A stretch of DNA of 64,000 nt. Source: Rapana venosa. Its lineage: Eukaryota > Mollusca > Gastropoda > Neogastropoda > Muricidae. The DNA lies in NCBI GenBank assembly GCA_028751875.1, contig CM054134.1, positions 48,259,123-48,323,122 on the forward strand, written 5' to 3'. Each line of letters begins with the position of its first letter. Within the stretch, counting starts at the first letter, position 1. Below, piece after piece: positions 62,490-64,000 of the stretch. Below the pieces are notes generated by a model, which searched no databases, was not told where the DNA came from, and worked only from the letters and a program-made list of their open reading frames with translations. The translations under genes were made by a program, and so were the position numbers.

Positions 62490-64000
62490 GTAAGTTGGAC
62501 ATGTATGAAGTAAAATGAATGTTTGCTGTGTGTTGACAACTTGGGAAGTTAGTACATTGATATGGACCAAGGTTAGTGTTGTGTGGGTTTTAAACAAACA
62601 AAAGAATTGTGCACATTAACAATGAACTGGTTACTGGTGTGTGCGGAGTTGCGTGTGATGTTTGCCATCATTTCTCTCTTGTTAGTAAGGAAATGTTCAT
62701 TTTTATATTGTTTAGATTGTGTAAACCATACTACGCAGGACCAATACTCACAGAACATATGGTTTTTCTGCCATATTCATATATCATGGCAAGTGAATGC
62801 AAAACAGAGCCAGTGTTTGATCGTCAGATAGCTCGTGAATATTTTTTAAAAAGCATTTTTGTATAACTCTCAGAAAAACAACCCAGAAGAAACACATCCA
62901 TGTTTGTTTCAATGTGTGTGTTTGTGTGTGTTTGTGTGTGTGTGTGTATGTAATTTTGTGTAAGTGAATGAAACTGCTTTGTGTATGTAGATGTATGCTT
63001 TAAAAAGCTATTTTAGTTACATGTATGCATGAGTGTTGTAGTTCAGTTGCTTCTTTAAAAAAAAAAAAAAAGAAAAGATTTGTTCATAACTGTTGTAGTA
63101 TAGACTGCTTTATTTTGAGCCAAATTTTCATGTTATTGCATGCTCGCCAATGTCATTGTATTTTAGCAGTGTTTTTGCCTCATAGTAAAGCAGACTGTTT
63201 GATCAAGTGTATATAATTATGTATGTGTATAAAACTACCCATGCTGAACTTGAGCATTCTGTGTATAGTGTATGACACTATGTTTGCATTAACAGTTTGG
63301 TCACTGTTTTGGTTCATGAGCACTGTTGTGTATACACTTAACTCTGAACTGTGAGCACTTCATTTTCTCTCTTAACCCCTCTCAAACCTGGAAAAAAATC
63401 ACACCCAAAACAAAAACCAGAAGTAAGAATTGCAGCTACCTTATGGTGGGCAAAAACAGTTGCACATGTAAAAATCTCACCGTTGGTGGACCTTGGAGGT
63501 CTAGTGTAGGAATTTTTAAAAAAAAAGAAGAAGTAAAGAGTAAACAGAACATCAGTAACAGAACCCCAAGAGTGGACAAGATCTTTTTTTTTAAAAAGGT
63601 GTTATTTTATCTGGTTGGTGTTTGGTTTTTTTTAGCAAGATCAGACCTGACATTTCTTCTTAGGTGTGTTTTTAACTTTTTCTTCAACTAAACTTGAATT
63701 TTTTGTTTCCTACCATTAGAGAGAATTCATTTAAAACAAAAACAAAGGACCCTCCCCCCCCTCCAAAAAAGCAAAAACAATCAAGAAAAGTCTTTGTAGC
63801 ACTCATGATGGCACTTTGAATTGCCAGAGAGCCAAACTTGCCTCTGTATCTGACCTCTGATGATCCTTTTTCTCATATGTATTGTATGTTTGTCCATCGT
63901 GTTCGACGATGACCTCCAAAACAGCAGAGGAGGCAGCTGCTGTTTTGGAAACTGGGCAGAAATTTGATTATAGTGGAGATGCCTTGCCCACATACATCCC
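62490..64000 (+). other. Start of next intron; dispersed repeat traces
   Basis: No further exon found. 63430-63500 resembles 29345-29425. 63780-64000 has a non-simple, repeat-like look (tgtccatcgtgttcgacgat) that I could not assign; it may be an exon or old transposon cut by the window edge. Confidence 0.4.

Overview
This window looks like animal nuclear DNA, most probably from a mollusc and perhaps a marine gastropod. It holds one split gene with large introns. All its introns have GT..AG ends, and all the rest of the window is non-coding sequence very rich in microsatellites. The mollusc call is an inference. It rests on partial copies of a SINE-like family (with the 'gactataaaccgaggtccc' core) and on SINE tails of the form 'gctatataaattcca' followed by an ATT ladder. 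Both resemble repeats I associate with gastropods and other lophotrochozoans.

The recognisable gene is on the + strand. Eight exons are supported: 37585-37675, 52982-53071, 53539-53712, 54992-55111, 55574-55723, 56833-59619, 60223-61386 and 62367-62489. They join in one open frame of about 1,566 codons that leaves the window at both ends. The N-terminal coiled-coil part (exons at 37.6 to 55.1 kb) closely matches what I remember of vertebrate Nck-associated protein 5 / NCKAP5-like (NCKAP5/NCKAP5L, CEP169). The two large exons encode a Ser/Pro-rich, probably disordered scaffold with phosphorylation-type motifs and an SH3-ligand-like stretch. A possible further upstream micro-exon (12933-12991) has a start codon and the exact splice phase needed to join the 37585 exon. 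It is unproven.

Layout. 0-37.5 kb lies upstream of the first secure exon. It is built from duplicated blocks: family R1 (copies near 0.1-1.2, 13.5-14.3 and 24.5-25.6 kb), family R2 (four diverged copies at about 7-8.6, 8.9-11.5, 14.8-17.0 and 19.6-22.4 kb), SINE fragments at 28.4-29.3 and 31.8-32.1 kb, a tandem duplication at 35.7-36.6 kb, and dozens of AC, AG and poly-G/C tracts. 37.7-53.0 kb is one 15.3-kb intron with a 31-bp minisatellite at its donor end, a 44-bp minisatellite ending exactly at its acceptor, a dead LINE (40.4-40.9 kb) and a fourfold tandem repeat of about 1.2 kb (46.0-50.8 kb). 53-62.5 kb is the compact, exon-dense part of the gene. 62.5-64 kb is the start of the next intron.

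I see no operons, CRISPR arrays, complete tRNA or rRNA genes, or intact transposons. The most unusual signals are tandem arrays that abut splice sites of this gene, and patches of near-identity between otherwise diverged repeat copies.
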